From: Kineosporia aurantiaca JCM 3230
Lineage (GTDB): Bacteria; Actinomycetota; Actinomycetes; Actinomycetales; Kineosporiaceae
Direction of reading: 5' to 3'
Length of the DNA stretch: 64,000 nt
NCBI GenBank assembly: GCA_000719025.1
Contig: JODP01000001.1
Location: 744,001 to 808,000 of the forward strand
Below the pieces are notes generated by a model. The model was given only the letters and a program-made list of their open reading frames with translations, had not been told where the DNA came from and ran no database searches. Shown here in pieces: positions 9,265 to 16,980 of this stretch. Position 1 is the first letter of the stretch. Each line of letters starts with the position of its first letter. A program made the translations under genes and the position numbers.

Positions 9265-9309
9265 CCAAGGACGCCCTTCCGCTCACCTCGAGCGGAAGGG
9301 CGTCCTTGG
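9265..9309 (+). terminator. terminator after wzy-like gene
   Basis: Perfect 20-bp arms (9265-9284 and 9290-9309) flank a 5-base loop (ACCTC), 19 bases after the stop. The stem carries the AAGGACGC/GCGTCCTT motif seen in other terminators here. Confidence 0.85.
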
Positions 9310-9473
9310 TTGTTTCTCAAGGCTTTTGGCAAATGAGGGACGCCACTCAGCTCGGCACCCAGCGGCCCCGGAACACCTGGCCGGCCTCAAGGAGGGGCTG
9401 TGGCCGAAGAAGTCCGGTACCAGGCATCAAGGAGCGAAGGGCTGGAGGCCTAGCCAGGCGTCGGTGGTCACGC

Positions 9474-9768
9474 GCCGCGGATGACGGCGAAGGCGGAAGA
9501 TCAGCACCGGCGCCAGGCGTTGGTCGCCGAACGCCGCGGATCAGAGCGAAGACAGAAGACCAGGCCCGACACCAAGCATCGGTAGCCGAACGCCGCGGAT
9601 CACGGCGAAAACAGAAGACCAGGCCCGACACCAAGCATCGGTAGCCGAACGCCGCGGATCACGGCGAAAACAGAAGACCAGGCCCGACACCAGACGCCGG
9701 TAGCCGAGCGCCGCGGATCAGAGCGACGGCGGGAGATCAGGACCGGCGCCGGGCGCCGGGCCCTGGAT
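9474..9768. repeat. 59-bp tandem repeat array, five imperfect copies
   Basis: Copies begin with GCCGCGGATCA or similar at 9474, 9533, 9592, 9651 and 9710. Copies 2-4 are nearly identical; a further degraded copy may precede at about 9415. The unit is not a multiple of three, so no frame stays open through it meaningfully, and the array is noncoding. The last copy runs into the stop codon of the flippase gene at 9768. The gap 9310-9767 contains nothing else I can recognise. Confidence 0.8.
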
Positions 9769-12700
9769 CAGCGGCCTCGGCGGCCCTGACCCTGCTCCGG
9801 GAACGGCCAGGGATCCGGCTCTTCCCGGGCGACGCGCTGACGGTCGTTCGCGTAGGCCTCGTCCGGGTGCCGGTCGTCGTAGCGTTCGTCCCGCCGGCTC
9901 TCGTACTGATCGCCCTGCGGACGGCCGCCCTGGTCCCGCCCCCGGCGGCTTCGGCCGTCGCGGCCGTGGCCCTGCTGGTCGTAGCCCGCGCGGTCGTACC
10001 CGGCCTGGTCGTAGCCACCCTGGTCATAACCGCCTTGGTCATAACCACCCTGGTCATAACCACCTTGGTTGTACCCACCCTGGTTGTAACCGTCGTCGTT
10101 GTACCCGGCCTGGTTGTACCCGGCCTGGTTGTACCCGGCCTGGTTGTACCCGGCCTGGTTGTACCCCGCCTGGTTGTAGCCGGCCTCGTTGTAACCGTCG
10201 TGGTCATAACCGGCCTGGTTGTAACCCGCCTTGTTGAAACCGGCCTGGTCATACCCAGCCTGGTTGTAGCCGGCTTGGTTGTAGCCGGCTTGGTTGTAGC
10301 CGGCCTGGTCATAGCCGGCCCGGTCGTGGCCGGCCCGGTCGTGGCCGGCCCGGTCATAGCTGTCGTGGTCGTAGGCGGCCGGCGCCTTCTGGCCGGTCCG
10401 ATCGCGGCCCGACTGGCCGCGGCCGGCTCGGTCGCGACCCAACGGGCGGCCCGTCCGGTCCTGCGGGCCTTGGAGAGCCTGCTCAAAACCGGCCGGGTCA
10501 CTCTGCGGACCCCGGAGAGCCTGGTCGAAACCGGCCGGGTCACTCTGCGGACCCCGGAGAGCCTGGTCGAAACCGGCCGGGTCGCTCTGCGGACCCCGGA
10601 CGCGGTCATAGTCCTCGCGCTCACGGCCTCCCCGTCCGGCTCGGTCGGCTAGCCCGCGATCGTCAGTCCCAGCCTGATCGGCACGACCACGATCGTCCAC
10701 CGGGTAACCGGCCTGATCGCGTCCGTTCCCGGCCGGGCGGCCACCTTCGTCCCCGCCATAACCGGCCTGGTCAAGCCCGCCACGAGCAACCCGCCCGCGA
10801 TCGTCGTAACCGGCCTGGTCACGTCCTCCCCGAGCGGCCCGGCCACGATCGTCATCGGCATAGCCCGCCTGGTCACGCGAATACCGAGCGCTCAGACCTC
10901 CCTCGTCCCCGCCATAACCCGCCTGGTCACGCGAACCGCGAGCGCCCCGACCTGCCTCGTCGCCGCCATAACCAGCCTGATCACGCGAGCCCCGAGCACT
11001 CCGACCCCGGCCATCAGCCGCATACCCGTCGCCGTACTCGTCCTGCGGAGACCGATCCTGCTCGTACCCGTTGCGTCCCTGACCCCGCGAACCCCGCGGA
11101 TCGGGGCGGTCGCTGCCGCCCGAGCGGGAGGTCACCGGCTCCTCATCCTCCCAGGGAGCCCGGAACTTCGAGCGCGCAGGCTGGTCACTCAGGGCCGGGC
11201 GGGCCACCACCGTGGGCTCCTGCGGAGGGTAGAGGCCCTCGGCAGGTGACTCCGAGCGCTGACGACTCCGCCGAGCCACCACGGTCGGTTCCTGCGGGTC
11301 GTACACGCCGTCGGAAGGAGACTGGGGGTGCTGGTAGCCGTTGCGGTCGTGCCGCACCGCGATCGTCGGCTCCTGCGGGTCGTACACACCGTCGGAAGGC
11401 GACTGCGGTCGCTGGTAGTCGCGCGGGTCGTGGCGGACGGCGACGGTGGGCTCTTGGGGGTCGTACCAGCCCTCGGGCGGTGTCTCCCCCTCGCGCTCGT
11501 CGCGGCGGTCCCGGGGATCACGACCGTGGGGCGCGCGGCGATGGCGCTCGTCCCGCTCCCACGGCTCTTCGGCCTGCTGGCCGCCGTAGCGCTGCTCCGG
11601 CTCCTCCAGCGCCCAACGGTCCTGCTCCTCCTGGCTCCAGAAGCCCTCTCCATCGAACCGGTCGCGGGACTCCGGGCGGCGGCTGCGGTCGAACTCCTCC
11701 GGCCCGCGGCCGACCGGGCCGTCCGCCTCTTCCTCGTCGATCCAGGGGCGCGGGAGCCGGTCCGACCGCAGGAAGATGATCCAGCAGGCGACGAAGCCGA
11801 CGATCTGGGCAATGCACATGCCCCAGGCCGCCCCCTTGATGCTGTAGACCGCACCGCCCAGGGCACCGAGGACGAGCATGAGGGGCGCCTGGACGAAGGT
11901 CACCCGCAGCATCTGATCGGCCCGGCGCAGGGCCTTCAGGCCGAGGCTGGCGCCGAGCACGAAGGCCACCGTGACGGTGATGATGCCCATCGGCAGCATC
12001 ACCTCGTGGGCCGTGTTCCAGCTTTCGCCCATGATGTGCGCGCCGATCGAGTCCGGCACGAAGATCAGGATTGCGACCCAGGTGCTGGCCATGATCCCGA
12101 TCGCCGTGCTGAGGGCCAGCGCCTGCTTCAGCAGCGAGCCGCCGGCCATCGCGGCCCGGGCGAGCACGGGCATACCGAACGCGGAGATCCCGGCGAAGAG
12201 CAGGTTGAGCGGGCCCAGCAGGCTCTGCGCGGCCCGGATGGCGCCGATCCCGACGGTGCCGACGACCGCGGTGATCAGGTAGCCGACCAGCGTGGTGGCG
12301 CCCTGGTTGAAGGCGAAGTCCAGACCCATCTTGACGTTCAGCTCGCGGGTCTCGCGGTACCAGGCGAGGGCCTCGAACGGGTCCGGCACGACCCGCGCCT
12401 GGACGATCCCGAACAGCCCGGCCACCAGGGCGGAGATGCCCCAGGCCATGGTGATCAGGAAGATCGAGGGGCGGTCCTGCACGAGCAGCACACCGATCAG
12501 GGTGAACTGGACCACGGTCCACAGGCCGTCGTTGATCGTGGCGGCGCGGGCCCGGCCCTCGGCGAAGAAAATGTGCCGCCAGTTCTCCTGGAGCATCAGG
12601 CCCGGCATCGCGATACCGAGGGCCAGCATCGCCATCCGGCTCTGCCCGGGGAGGACCAGCGCCACGGCGACGCAGACCAGACCGCTGATCACCCCGAAGC

Positions 12701-13025
12701 TCACCGCCGCCCCGGAGGCCTGGCGGGTGGCCCGGCGGCGGGTGTGCCGGTCCGCATCGGTGAAGCGGACGACGTACGGGTCGCCGACCAGGCTGCGGCC
12801 CAGCCCGATCAGGAAGGTGAAGGTGACCATGGCCAGGCTGAACGAGCCGAAGTCAGACGGGGAGACGTTGTTCGCCACCACGATCACCAGGGCGAAGTTG
12901 GTGAGGCTGGAGAGCGCCTGGTCGGAGAAGGTCCAGAGGATGCGGCTCTTGTTCGAGGGCCCCTCGCCGGTCTCCGGCTCGAGATCGTCCGGGTCCACGT
13001 TCACGTGCCTGCCCGTTACCGCCAC
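9768..13025 (-). CDS. Wzx/MATE-like polysaccharide flippase fused to ~650-residue low-complexity tyrosine-repeat tail
   Basis: This 1085-residue protein starts at GTG 13025. Residues ~30-430 form a multi-pass flippase of the polysaccharide_synt/MATE type (SRILWTFSDQALSSLTNFAL..., about 12 membrane segments) that would move lipid-linked repeat units outward; typical members are 400-500 residues. After the last segment comes a hydrophilic tail in four repeat blocks: (a) QEPTVAVRHD/DGVYDP units; (b) RDQAGYGGDE units; (c) three 14-residue RGPQSDPAGFDQAL units; (d) 26 consecutive five-residue units such as NQAGY, DQGGY and DRAGH at about residues 891-1020. The end is Arg/Asp-rich. The tail is predicted disordered and cytoplasmic. 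Its function is unknown. Confidence 0.8.
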   Translation of the reverse strand: MAVTGRHVNVDPDDLEPETGEGPSNKSRILWTFSDQALSSLTNFALVIVVANNVSPSDFGSFSLAMVTFTFLIGLGRSLVGDPYVVRFTDADRHTRRRATRQASGAAVSFGVISGLVCVAVALVLPGQSRMAMLALGIAMPGLMLQENWRHIFFAEGRARAATINDGLWTVVQFTLIGVLLVQDRPSIFLITMAWGISALVAGLFGIVQARVVPDPFEALAWYRETRELNVKMGLDFAFNQGATTLVGYLITAVVGTVGIGAIRAAQSLLGPLNLLFAGISAFGMPVLARAAMAGGSLLKQALALSTAIGIMASTWVAILIFVPDSIGAHIMGESWNTAHEVMLPMGIITVTVAFVLGASLGLKALRRADQMLRVTFVQAPLMLVLGALGGAVYSIKGAAWGMCIAQIVGFVACWIIFLRSDRLPRPWIDEEEADGPVGRGPEEFDRSRRPESRDRFDGEGFWSQEEQDRWALEEPEQRYGGQQAEEPWERDERHRRAPHGRDPRDRRDEREGETPPEGWYDPQEPTVAVRHDPRDYQRPQSPSDGVYDPQEPTIAVRHDRNGYQHPQSPSDGVYDPQEPTVVARRSRQRSESPAEGLYPPQEPTVVARPALSDQPARSKFRAPWEDEEPVTSRSGGSDRPDPRGSRGQGRNGYEQDRSPQDEYGDGYAADGRGRSARGSRDQAGYGGDEAGRGARGSRDQAGYGGDEGGLSARYSRDQAGYADDDRGRAARGGRDQAGYDDRGRVARGGLDQAGYGGDEGGRPAGNGRDQAGYPVDDRGRADQAGTDDRGLADRAGRGGREREDYDRVRGPQSDPAGFDQALRGPQSDPAGFDQALRGPQSDPAGFEQALQGPQDRTGRPLGRDRAGRGQSGRDRTGQKAPAAYDHDSYDRAGHDRAGHDRAGYDQAGYNQAGYNQAGYNQAGYDQAGFNKAGYNQAGYDHDGYNEAGYNQAGYNQAGYNQAGYNQAGYNQAGYNDDGYNQGGYNQGGYDQGGYDQGGYDQGGYDQAGYDRAGYDQQGHGRDGRSRRGRDQGGRPQGDQYESRRDERYDDRHPDEAYANDRQRVAREEPDPWPFPEQGQGRRGR
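9966..10355 (-). repeat. 15-bp coding repeat, 26 units (NQAGY-type pentapeptides)
   Basis: The plus strand reads units such as GTACCCGGCCTGGTT in exact 15-base register for 390 bases inside the flippase gene. Four adjacent units are identical, suggesting recent slippage or unequal exchange, while others vary at synonymous and Asp/Asn positions. Confidence 0.9.
10474..10599 (-). repeat. 42-bp coding repeat, three units
   Basis: Near-identical 42-base units at 10474-10515, 10516-10557 and 10558-10599 encode the RGPQSDPAGFDQAL repeats of the flippase tail. Confidence 0.85.
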
Positions 13026-13526
13026 AGGTCACCTGCTGACCGGTCGGCCGGGCGGCGAACTGATCGGCGAGTGCCTGTCGCGAGGGTGCCGGTGCGGCCG
13101 GGCATTCACGCACACCTTTCAGATCGCGGTCGGCGGGTCCCGGGCGGGCTCACCGAAACGATCGACCAGCACGTCCGCGGGCAGTTCGATCGGGCGCCGG
13201 GCCCCCAGGCGGGACGCAGCCGGACTCTCCACAGGGCTTCCTGTCGGATCAGCGTACCTTCACGTCCCGTCAGGTACCCCCGTTTGCCCGCCGGGCACCC
13301 GTTCGGCGCGCTCTGGATGCCAAAACGAGGATCAAAGAGGACTTAAGTCCTTCCTAGATCGTCCAAACGGCTGACGTTGTGTTAAATGCCCCATGCGTCA
13401 CAGGTCTGTGGCATTAACTATGCCTGCGCATCTCTCAGCCTGCTCTCAGGCGCCCTATGAGGCTGTGGGATGTCTGCATTAAAGGTATGTTGCGAGGGTG
13501 TTGCCTACGGAAGGGCCTGAGCTGAA
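13026..13526. other. 501-bp divergent intergenic region with an AT-richer core
   Basis: This lies between the flippase (minus) and a glycosyltransferase (plus). The GC-rich flippase side has no clear motif. The 13330-13500 part is AT-richer and holds the split inverted repeat listed separately, so it probably carries both promoters. Confidence 0.4.
13382..13417. promoter_or_regulatory. split inverted repeat, candidate regulatory site
   Basis: TTAAATGCC (13382-13390) and GGCATTAA (13410-13417) are near-complementary arms 19 bases apart. A related GCATTAAAGG follows at about 13478. It lies about 110-145 bases before the glycosyltransferase start. The regulator is unknown. Confidence 0.3.
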
Positions 13527-14468
13527 ATGCCGTCTGTGAGCGTGGTGATCGCCTGCCGCAACGCCGCCGACACGCTGGGCATCCAGCTGGAGGCCCTTTC
13601 CCATCAGACGTACTCCGGTGACTGGGACGTCATCATCAGCGACAACGGGTCCACCGACCACACCCGGCTGGTGGTCCGCCGGTACGAGGGCATTCTCCCG
13701 GGCCTGCAGATGGTGGACTCCTCCGACCGGCCCGGCGCCGGGCACGCCCGCAACGTGGCCGCCAAGGTCTCGGTCTCCGACTTCCTGGCCTTCTGCGACG
13801 CCGACGACGAGGTCGCGGTCGACTGGCTGGAGACCATGATGGCCGCGCTGACCGAGCGCAACCCGTTCGTGGCCGGCCGCTTCGAGTCCCGCAAGCTCAA
13901 CTCCGAGCGGGTGCTGCGCTCGCGGCCCCTGCAGCAGAGCACCGGCCTGCAGGAATCCCCCTTCGGCCCCGGCCTGCCGCACGCCGGAGCAGGCAACCTG
14001 GGCATCCGCCGCGACCTGTTCCTTGCGGTAGACGGCTTCGACCAGGCCGTCGGCACGCTGGAGGACACCGACCTGTGCTGGCGGGTGCAGCTCGCGGGCA
14101 CCCCGCTGATCTTCGCGCCCGAGGTCGTCGTGCACGTCCGGCTGCGCAGCTCGTTCAGCAAGATGTGGCGCCAGGGCTGGAACTACGGTCACGCGGCGGC
14201 TCTGCTGGAGCGGCGCTACGGCAACAAGCCGATCGCCAGCGCCACCGCCGTCACCACCTCGCTCGCGGTCATCAAGGCGGCTCAGGAGGCCGCCGACACC
14301 CCCTCGGCCGGACCGGTCGGGTCCGCGGTCAAGCTGCTGCGCGAGAACCCCTCCCCCGGCGCCCTGATGTGGGCGGTCGGCTGGCACGTGGGGCACCGGG
14401 CGATGAAGGACGACGTGCTGCCGCCGCTGAAGTCGGCCAAGGAGAACCGGCTGCGTCAGGCCGGCTGA
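13527..14468 (+). CDS. family 2 glycosyltransferase
   Basis: This 313-residue protein starts at ATG 13527. The GT2 pattern is clear: SVSVVIACRNAADTLGIQLEAL, VIISDNGSTDHT for nucleotide binding, and FLAFCDADDEV as the DxD metal motif. GNLGIRRDLFLAVDGFD...EDTDLCWRVQ forms the acceptor/ED motif region. There is no membrane segment. It is the second glycosyltransferase of the locus and probably adds a sugar to the repeat unit on the cytoplasmic face. Confidence 0.85.
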   Translation: MPSVSVVIACRNAADTLGIQLEALSHQTYSGDWDVIISDNGSTDHTRLVVRRYEGILPGLQMVDSSDRPGAGHARNVAAKVSVSDFLAFCDADDEVAVDWLETMMAALTERNPFVAGRFESRKLNSERVLRSRPLQQSTGLQESPFGPGLPHAGAGNLGIRRDLFLAVDGFDQAVGTLEDTDLCWRVQLAGTPLIFAPEVVVHVRLRSSFSKMWRQGWNYGHAAALLERRYGNKPIASATAVTTSLAVIKAAQEAADTPSAGPVGSAVKLLRENPSPGALMWAVGWHVGHRAMKDDVLPPLKSAKENRLRQAG

Positions 14469-14487
14469 GGCCACCGAACCAAAGTTA

Positions 14488-14519
14488 AGGACGCCCTCCC
14501 CGGCCGGGGAGGGCGTCCT
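14488..14519. terminator. bidirectional terminator, 32-bp perfect palindrome
   Basis: AGGACGCCCTCCCCGG (14488-14503) is followed directly by its reverse complement (14504-14519). It separates convergent genes ending at 14468 and 14537. Confidence 0.85.
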
Positions 14520-14536
14520 CACTTCTGGGTGGTTGC

Positions 14537-15715
14537 TCAGTGGGCGAGGAAGTCCAGCAGCGGCTGCAGCGTGACGTCCCAGGAGTAGTGCTTGCGCACC
14601 CAGTCCTGGGCCATCGCCGAGGTGTCGCGGGGCGAGCGCAGCCGCAGCACGACCATGTCGGCGAACAGCCGCGGGTCGATCTTCAGCCGGTCCACCAGCT
14701 CGGACGGGATGTCCTCGAGCCCGGAGGCGCCGACGTCGGTGGAGACGATGTCGATCCCGGCCGCCAGGTACTCCAGGATCTTGATCCGGGAGCCGCCGCC
14801 GGACAGCAACGGGACGATGCCGAGCACGTGCGCGTCCAGCACGGTGGACATCACCGGCGGGTTGGCCAGCAGGGTGATGCCGTCCGGGGCGCAGGCCTCG
14901 GTGACCGCCTTGCCGGGGTTGCGGCCGGCGATGGTCACCGTCGCGTCCGGGATCTGGGCCCGGATCAGCGGCCAGACCTTCTCCGAGAACCAGACGATGC
15001 CGTCGATGTTCGGCTCCCAGTCCAGGGCGCCGGAGAAGACCATGGAGTTGGCCGGGCGGTTGCCGGACGGGGTGACCTGACCGGCGAAGATGCCGTTGCG
15101 GCAGACGATGGTGCCGCGCTTGGGGTTCAGCGCCCGGGCGTCGGCCTCGGTGCAGACCATCACCGGGTACCGGTCGGCGACGTGCGCCTCCAGGTGGCGC
15201 AGCAGCCGCACCTCGGCGTTCATCGCCACCCGGTCCTTGGCCGAGGTGGCCAGCCGGGCTCGCTGGTTCATCAGGTCGGACTCGATGTTGTGCATGCTGA
15301 CGACGATCTGGTCGGCCCCGGCGGCCACCTCGTCGGCCAGACCGGCCAGCGCGGTGTGGTCGACCACGGCGACGTCGTAGCGGCCCTCAGCGGCGTTCCA
15401 GAGGTTGTCCAGCAGCTTCGACCCGCCGGTGCGCAGACCGCTCAGCGACTTGTACCGCGCCGCCGTGCGCAGCTGCCGCATCAGGTCACCGCCGGACGCG
15501 CGGCCCGGGTGCTCCTCCAGCGGGCGCCCCGGCCCCTTCGCGACCACCCCGTCCGGGCTGACCACGGTCGTGTCGTACCGGGTCGACAGGGTCTCCAGGA
15601 GGGCCAGCGTGCGCAGGGTTCCGCCCGAGGTCGGCAGGGCGGAGAACTCCTTGGTCACCAGCAGGCAGCGGGGGGTGCCGGCGGCGCCGGGCGTGGGAAC
15701 GTCAGTCGTGGGCAC
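14537..15715 (-). CDS. GT4-type glycosyltransferase (GT-B fold)
   Basis: This 392-residue protein starts at ATG 15715. The N-terminal half shows CLLVTKEFSALPTSGGTLRTLALLETL. The C-terminal half has MVFSGALDWEPNIDGIVWF and the donor-binding LGIVPLLSGGGSRIKILEYLAAG, ending in IDIVSTDVGASGLEDI. This is the standard layout of retaining GT4 enzymes, in which the second domain binds the nucleotide sugar. It is transcribed convergently with the 13527 glycosyltransferase. Confidence 0.85.
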   Translation of the reverse strand: MPTTDVPTPGAAGTPRCLLVTKEFSALPTSGGTLRTLALLETLSTRYDTTVVSPDGVVAKGPGRPLEEHPGRASGGDLMRQLRTAARYKSLSGLRTGGSKLLDNLWNAAEGRYDVAVVDHTALAGLADEVAAGADQIVVSMHNIESDLMNQRARLATSAKDRVAMNAEVRLLRHLEAHVADRYPVMVCTEADARALNPKRGTIVCRNGIFAGQVTPSGNRPANSMVFSGALDWEPNIDGIVWFSEKVWPLIRAQIPDATVTIAGRNPGKAVTEACAPDGITLLANPPVMSTVLDAHVLGIVPLLSGGGSRIKILEYLAAGIDIVSTDVGASGLEDIPSELVDRLKIDPRLFADMVVLRLRSPRDTSAMAQDWVRKHYSWDVTLQPLLDFLAH

Positions 15716-16011
15716 CCCTCGACCCTAACGACTGCTGAGACCCGATGCGGCCGCGATCAGCCGATGGCAGCGCCGCGCAGCGGAGCGGTCGCGGGGAGTA
15801 GGGATTCACGATCAGTTGACCCACCCGGCCCCTGGGGTTCAGCAAGGGCGGGTTTGAGGTCTAAAGTCCACCTCTTGCGGCGGTGGGCTCTCGAATGGCC
15901 GCAGTATTTCGGAAGACGCCTGCCGGCGAAACACGCGAGGACTATCCTCACGACTGTCAAGAAGACGATCAAGACAGGATCAAGGCTCATGGTCCCCATG
16001 GACGGCGCGTC

Positions 16012-16980
16012 GTGACCGGGCAGCAACCGGCGGTCACGGTCTGCATCCCCACCTTCAACCGGCGGGAACTGCTCAGCAGGAGTCTGCAGAGCGTGCTGGA
16101 ACAATCCTTAGAGGACGCTGAGATCATCATCTCGGACAACGCCTCGACGGATGACACGGAGGAGTACGTCCGGTCGATCCGCGACCCACGGGTCCGTTAT
16201 GACCGTCTTCCGACGAACATCGGGCTGTTCGGCAACCTTTCGCGCTGTCTCAGCCTGGGCACCGGGCGCTACCGGGTGATGCTGCCGGACGACGACAGCA
16301 TGCTGCCGGGCAACCTCGAGGCGAAGGTCCGGTTCCTGGACGCGCACCCCGGTGCGGGCATGGTGCACTCCGCCTTCCGCTACCTGGACGAGAGCGCGCT
16401 GCCGTTCGGTGAGACGCAGAACTGGTCCCGGCTGGAGAACGACACCCTGGAGCCCGGGGTCACGTTCCTGCGCCGCTCCCTGGCGGTGGGCGGGATCGTG
16501 TGCGTCTCCTCGGTGATGATGCGCAGCTCGATGGTGGTCGGTGAGCGGTTCGACGCCTCGGACGGCCCGTACGCCGACATCGCCCTCTGGTGCCGCATCG
16601 CCAGCCGCTCCGACGTGGGCTTCCTGACCGCCCCGCTGTCCGGCTACATGGTCCACGGCGGCTCCGCCAGCTCCGGCTTCCAGCTGGTCCAGGTGAACGG
16701 CGGCCAGCACCACATGACATCGCAGCACGCCGACGCCACCCTGCAGGCGCACGGCCGGTTCGTGCAGCGCGCGGACATCAGCCCGGAGCTGCGGGCCGAG
16801 CTGGCCACCATCGTGGCCGAGGCGGACCGTCGGATGCGGCTGACCGTGCTGGCCAACAAGACCATCCCGCCGAACGCCCTGAAGGCGATCAAGAAGGCGG
16901 TCGGCTGGGGCAAGGGCAGCGCGCTGCACCGGCACCTGAGCCTGGACGGAAATGTGGGCGGCCCGGAGGCGGTGGCGTGA
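16012..16980 (+). CDS. family 2 glycosyltransferase
   Basis: I choose GTG 16012 (VTGQQPAVTVCIPTFNRREL), giving 322 residues, because GT2 domains begin at this point; the longer frame from 15883 adds an unconvincing basic stretch. Motifs are IIISDNASTDDTEEYV and the DxD-like RVMLPDDDSMLPGN. A tiny upstream reading frame (MVPMDGAS, ATG 15990) ends in a TGA overlapping this GTG, so translation may be coupled. The C-terminal part is helical and basic. The stop overlaps the GMC gene start. Confidence 0.8.
   Translation: MTGQQPAVTVCIPTFNRRELLSRSLQSVLEQSLEDAEIIISDNASTDDTEEYVRSIRDPRVRYDRLPTNIGLFGNLSRCLSLGTGRYRVMLPDDDSMLPGNLEAKVRFLDAHPGAGMVHSAFRYLDESALPFGETQNWSRLENDTLEPGVTFLRRSLAVGGIVCVSSVMMRSSMVVGERFDASDGPYADIALWCRIASRSDVGFLTAPLSGYMVHGGSASSGFQLVQVNGGQHHMTSQHADATLQAHGRFVQRADISPELRAELATIVAEADRRMRLTVLANKTIPPNALKAIKKAVGWGKGSALHRHLSLDGNVGGPEAVA

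Noticed and set aside
9347..9644. Short reading frames on both strands in the 59-bp repeat region
   Set aside because: The unit length is not a multiple of three, so they are chance open frames through a minisatellite with no start signal.
9474..9768. CRISPR array
   Set aside because: The whole 59-bp unit repeats with no unique spacers and no cas genes are near.
9966..10355. CRISPR array or VNTR of noncoding type
   Set aside because: The 15-bp units are contiguous, keep codon register and encode a clean pentapeptide repeat inside a long gene.
9867..10652. 261-residue Val/Leu/Ala-rich plus-strand frame that looks like a membrane protein
   Set aside because: It is the complement of the 15-bp repeat array of the flippase tail; the hydrophobicity comes from reading GTNGTA-type repeats backward.
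11328..13346. 672-residue plus-strand reading frame
   Set aside because: It is antisense to the flippase gene, with an Arg/Gly/Asp/His-rich composition typical of high-GC shadow frames and no domain pattern.
14540..16015. 491-residue plus-strand frame ahead of the 16012 glycosyltransferase
   Set aside because: It is antisense to the GT4 gene; only its last eight codons (MVPMDGAS) might be a real leader peptide.
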